Shown: positions 5,497 through 7,253 of the stretch, piece after piece
Position numbering within the stretch: position 1 is the first letter of the stretch
Layout: each line of letters opens with the position of its first letter
Assembly: GCA_016873575.1 (NCBI GenBank)
Contig: VGWY01000130.1
Coordinates: 1 to 7,253, forward strand
DNA length: 7,253 nt
From: Nitrospira sp.
Lineage (GTDB): Bacteria; Nitrospirota; Thermodesulfovibrionia; Thermodesulfovibrionales; SM23-35
Direction of reading: 5' to 3'
The notes under the pieces: model-generated
What the model was told of the DNA's origin: nothing
Databases searched by the model: none
Seen by the model: the letters and a program-made list of their open reading frames with translations, nothing else
Made by a program: the position numbers and the translations under genes

Positions 5497-5918
5497 ACGA
5501 GCATGTATTTGCAGATAGCTTTTCATGGATAGCTTTAGTAAATACAAGAGACAATTATCATAAACACGTTGTAGAACTAATGACGGAGCTTTTTGAAAAG
5601 CAGACGAAGTTGGTTACGACTAATTATGTCCTACTTGAGACCATTAATGCTTTAAGTAAATCCGCTCACAGAAAAGCCGTTATTGAGCTTATACGCCGCA
5701 TAGAGATATCTGACAATGTTGCCATTATAAAGATATCTGAAAACATCTATCAATCTGCATGGAAAAACTATATTCGCGCCACTGATAAAGAATGGGGGAT
5801 TACTGACTGTACAAGCTTTGAGATAATGAAAATGTTCAAAATTACAACAGCCTTTACAAATGACCATCATTTTGAGCAGGCAGGATTTAATATTCTTTTA
5901 AGGGTAGAAAGCACCTAA
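5493..5918 (+). CDS. PIN-domain ribonuclease toxin (VapC-like)
   Basis: The 141-residue length fits a single PIN domain, a magnesium-dependent ribonuclease fold used by VapC toxins. The acidic positions expected for the active site are present: Asp8 in FADSFSWIAL, Glu49 in LLETINAL, Asp105 in GITDCTSF and Asp124 in FTNDHHFEQAGF. The gene therefore looks intact. GTG at 5493 is the start, giving a 4-base overlap with the antitoxin stop; an internal ATG would lose Asp8. The RNA target cannot be inferred. kdsD begins 16 bases after its stop, so a transcript from the pair could run into kdsD. Confidence 0.9.
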   Translation: MNEHVFADSFSWIALVNTRDNYHKHVVELMTELFEKQTKLVTTNYVLLETINALSKSAHRKAVIELIRRIEISDNVAIIKISENIYQSAWKNYIRATDKEWGITDCTSFEIMKMFKITTAFTNDHHFEQAGFNILLRVEST

Positions 5919-5934
5919 ATAAAAGCCGAATGCT

Positions 5935-6903
5935 ATGAAAAACGTCATTGATACAGCAAAAAATGTTTTAAAGATTGAGGCTGATGCAATACTTGATCTG
6001 ATTGGTAAACTCAACAGCAATTTTGAACAGGCAGTTGAGTTGTTGCATAACGGCAAGGGCAGGGTTGTGGTAACAGGCATGGGCAAATCAGGTCTTGTTG
6101 GCAAAAAGATAGCTGCTACGCTGGCATCAACAGGAACACCTGCCTTTTTCCTCCACCCTGCTGAGGCAAGTCATGGTGATCTTGGAATGGTTACTGAAAG
6201 AGACGTTATCATTGCCATATCGAACAGTGGAGAAACCGATGAATTAGTAGGGCTAATCCCGTTTTTAAAAAGGTTTGGCATTAAGCTTATCTCTATGACC
6301 GGGAATCCAAACTCTACCCTTGCAAAGTCATCTGATGTAACACTTGATATATCTGTTAAGGAAGAGGCCTGTCCAATGGGTATTGTGCCCACAGCATCAA
6401 CTGCCGCAACCATGGCAATGGGCGATGCCCTTGCAGTAGCGCTCCTCATGAAGCGCGGGCTGAATGAAAAGGACTTTGCCTTCTTTCATCCAGGAGGGAG
6501 TATTGGTAAGAAGTTTTTCATCAAGGTGAAAGACCTCATGCATACCGGGGATCGTCTTCCTCTTGTTTCATTTGACACACCGATGTCAAAGGCAGTCATA
6601 GAGATGTCATCCAAGAGGCTCGGTCACGCCATTGTTGTAGATAAAGAAGGAAGAATGTCAGGTGTAGTAACTGATGGAGATGTAAGGAGAGGCTTAGAGA
6701 AATGGGCTGGTAAGCTCTTTGAATTGGCTGCTGGAAAGATCATGACAAAAAACCCAAAAACAATATCCGAGGAAGAACTTGCAGCAAGGGCGTTATCTAT
6801 CATGGAGAGTTATTCAATAACAGCCCTTATTGTGCCGGATGATGAAGGAAGACCTATTGGCATCATTCATCTGCATGATATCCTGAGACAGGGTATCGTC
6901 TAA
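5935..6903 (+). CDS. kdsD: Arabinose-5-phosphate isomerase (SIS plus two CBS domains)
   Basis: KdsD interconverts ribulose-5-phosphate and arabinose-5-phosphate, the first committed step toward Kdo, supplying KdsA. The 322-residue protein has an N-terminal SIS domain (about 35-185) with VTGMGKSGLVGKK (46-58), ISNSGETDE (95-103), EEACPMGIVPTAST (143-156) and FFHPGGSIGKK (183-193). Lys51, Glu103, Glu144 and His185 sit at a constant offset of 8 from the E. coli KdsD active-site residues (Lys59, Glu111, Glu152, His193, from memory). Two CBS domains follow, about 200-258 and 266-322, as in full-length KdsD rather than the SIS-only forms. The ATG at 5935 has no clear Shine-Dalgarno, and no own promoter is obvious. 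The capsule paralogue KpsF has the same architecture, but linkage to kdsB/kdsA favours kdsD. Confidence 0.93.
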   Translation: MKNVIDTAKNVLKIEADAILDLIGKLNSNFEQAVELLHNGKGRVVVTGMGKSGLVGKKIAATLASTGTPAFFLHPAEASHGDLGMVTERDVIIAISNSGETDELVGLIPFLKRFGIKLISMTGNPNSTLAKSSDVTLDISVKEEACPMGIVPTASTAATMAMGDALAVALLMKRGLNEKDFAFFHPGGSIGKKFFIKVKDLMHTGDRLPLVSFDTPMSKAVIEMSSKRLGHAIVVDKEGRMSGVVTDGDVRRGLEKWAGKLFELAAGKIMTKNPKTISEEELAARALSIMESYSITALIVPDDEGRPIGIIHLHDILRQGIV

Positions 6904-6938
6904 AAATATCATTTACTCAATTCGCACTATTTGTGTTT

Positions 6939-7253
6939 ATGAATATGAAAAGGTATACAATTTTTATAATAGCGTTTTTTACACTTACAGCTTCTCTGTT
7001 TGCCCAGATAAAGACAGACGTCTTCCTCAGATTCAGTAAACAGGAGGGAATCATACGAGTCGTGCTTGAATCTGCTGATGAAGAGTTTATAAATAAAACA
7101 AAGATTGTTACTTCACCATCAAAGATAAAGATAGAATTTCCAGGCCCGTTCAATCTGACAACCCAGCAGGATATACCTTTTGATGCAATGCCAGAAGATA
7201 GAATATTGGTAATAAATCTGAAAGAACAGGGCGAGATAAAGGGTATATCCTGC
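6939..7253 (+). CDS. Exported protein, N-terminal part (runs off window); possibly AMIN-like domain
   Basis: An open frame of 105 codons runs from ATG at 6939 to the window end. It starts with a signal peptide (about residues 1-22, MNMKRYTIFIIAFF... ending LFA before Gln23). The mature part alternates short beta strands (VFLRFSKQEGIIRVVLES, SKIKIEFPGPF, RILVINLKEQGEIKG), a pattern like the AMIN domains that target cell-wall amidases and secretion proteins to the envelope. This is a loose resemblance, not a firm family call. ATG at 6945 is an alternative start; neither has a good Shine-Dalgarno. The 35-base gap after kdsD has no terminator, so it is probably co-transcribed. kdsC or lptC, common neighbours at this position, do not appear here. 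Confidence 0.7.
   Translation, partial: MNMKRYTIFIIAFFTLTASLFAQIKTDVFLRFSKQEGIIRVVLESADEEFINKTKIVTSPSKIKIEFPGPFNLTTQQDIPFDAMPEDRILVINLKEQGEIKGISC

Noticed and set aside
6917..7153. Minus-strand open frame opposite the last gene
   Set aside because: The plus strand has a convincing signal-peptide protein across the same bases, and the minus-strand translation shows no recognisable pattern.

Overview
The window reads as a chromosomal segment of a Gram-negative, moderately AT-rich bacterium. Its backbone is Kdo (3-deoxy-D-manno-octulosonate) synthesis for lipopolysaccharide. The run kdsB-pyrG-kdsA followed by kdsD, and the protein sequences, recall Nitrospirota (Thermodesulfovibrio-like) or deltaproteobacterial lineages. 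That placement is inference from memory, not from a search.

Left edge (1-489): a leftward gene enters the window and shows the HExxH motif of an M50/site-2 protease. It is separated by about 380 bases of non-coding, repeat-bearing DNA from the rightward kdsB. This divergent spacer holds a multi-hairpin palindromic repeat (186-247), three 9-base tandem units (293-319), an 11-bp imperfect inverted repeat (335-368) and a strong promoter-like sequence (446-475) that would start an almost leaderless kdsB transcript.

Core operon (490-3751): kdsB (CMP-Kdo synthetase), pyrG (CTP synthase) and kdsA (Kdo-8-phosphate synthase, metal-dependent class) overlap by 22 and 1 bases, so they are probably translated as a coupled unit. 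PyrG makes the CTP that KdsB uses to activate Kdo; KdsA makes the Kdo-8-P precursor. kdsB carries four tandem heptamers inside its reading frame.

Accessory insert (3752-5918): between kdsA and kdsD lie a broken gene for an exported DUF4384-like protein (two frameshifts and a stop), a truncated exported M23-peptidase-like gene, and an intact PIN-domain toxin-antitoxin pair. This looks like a decaying accessory patch inside the Kdo gene cluster.

Right side (5919-7253): kdsD (arabinose-5-phosphate isomerase, SIS plus two CBS domains) supplies the KdsA substrate. A secreted protein gene begins 35 bases after it and runs off the window. No RNA gene, CRISPR array, transposase or convincing rho-independent terminator was seen. 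I did not find a clearly new biological system; the most notable signals are the heptamer array in kdsB, the near-leaderless promoter and the decayed insert with its toxin-antitoxin pair.
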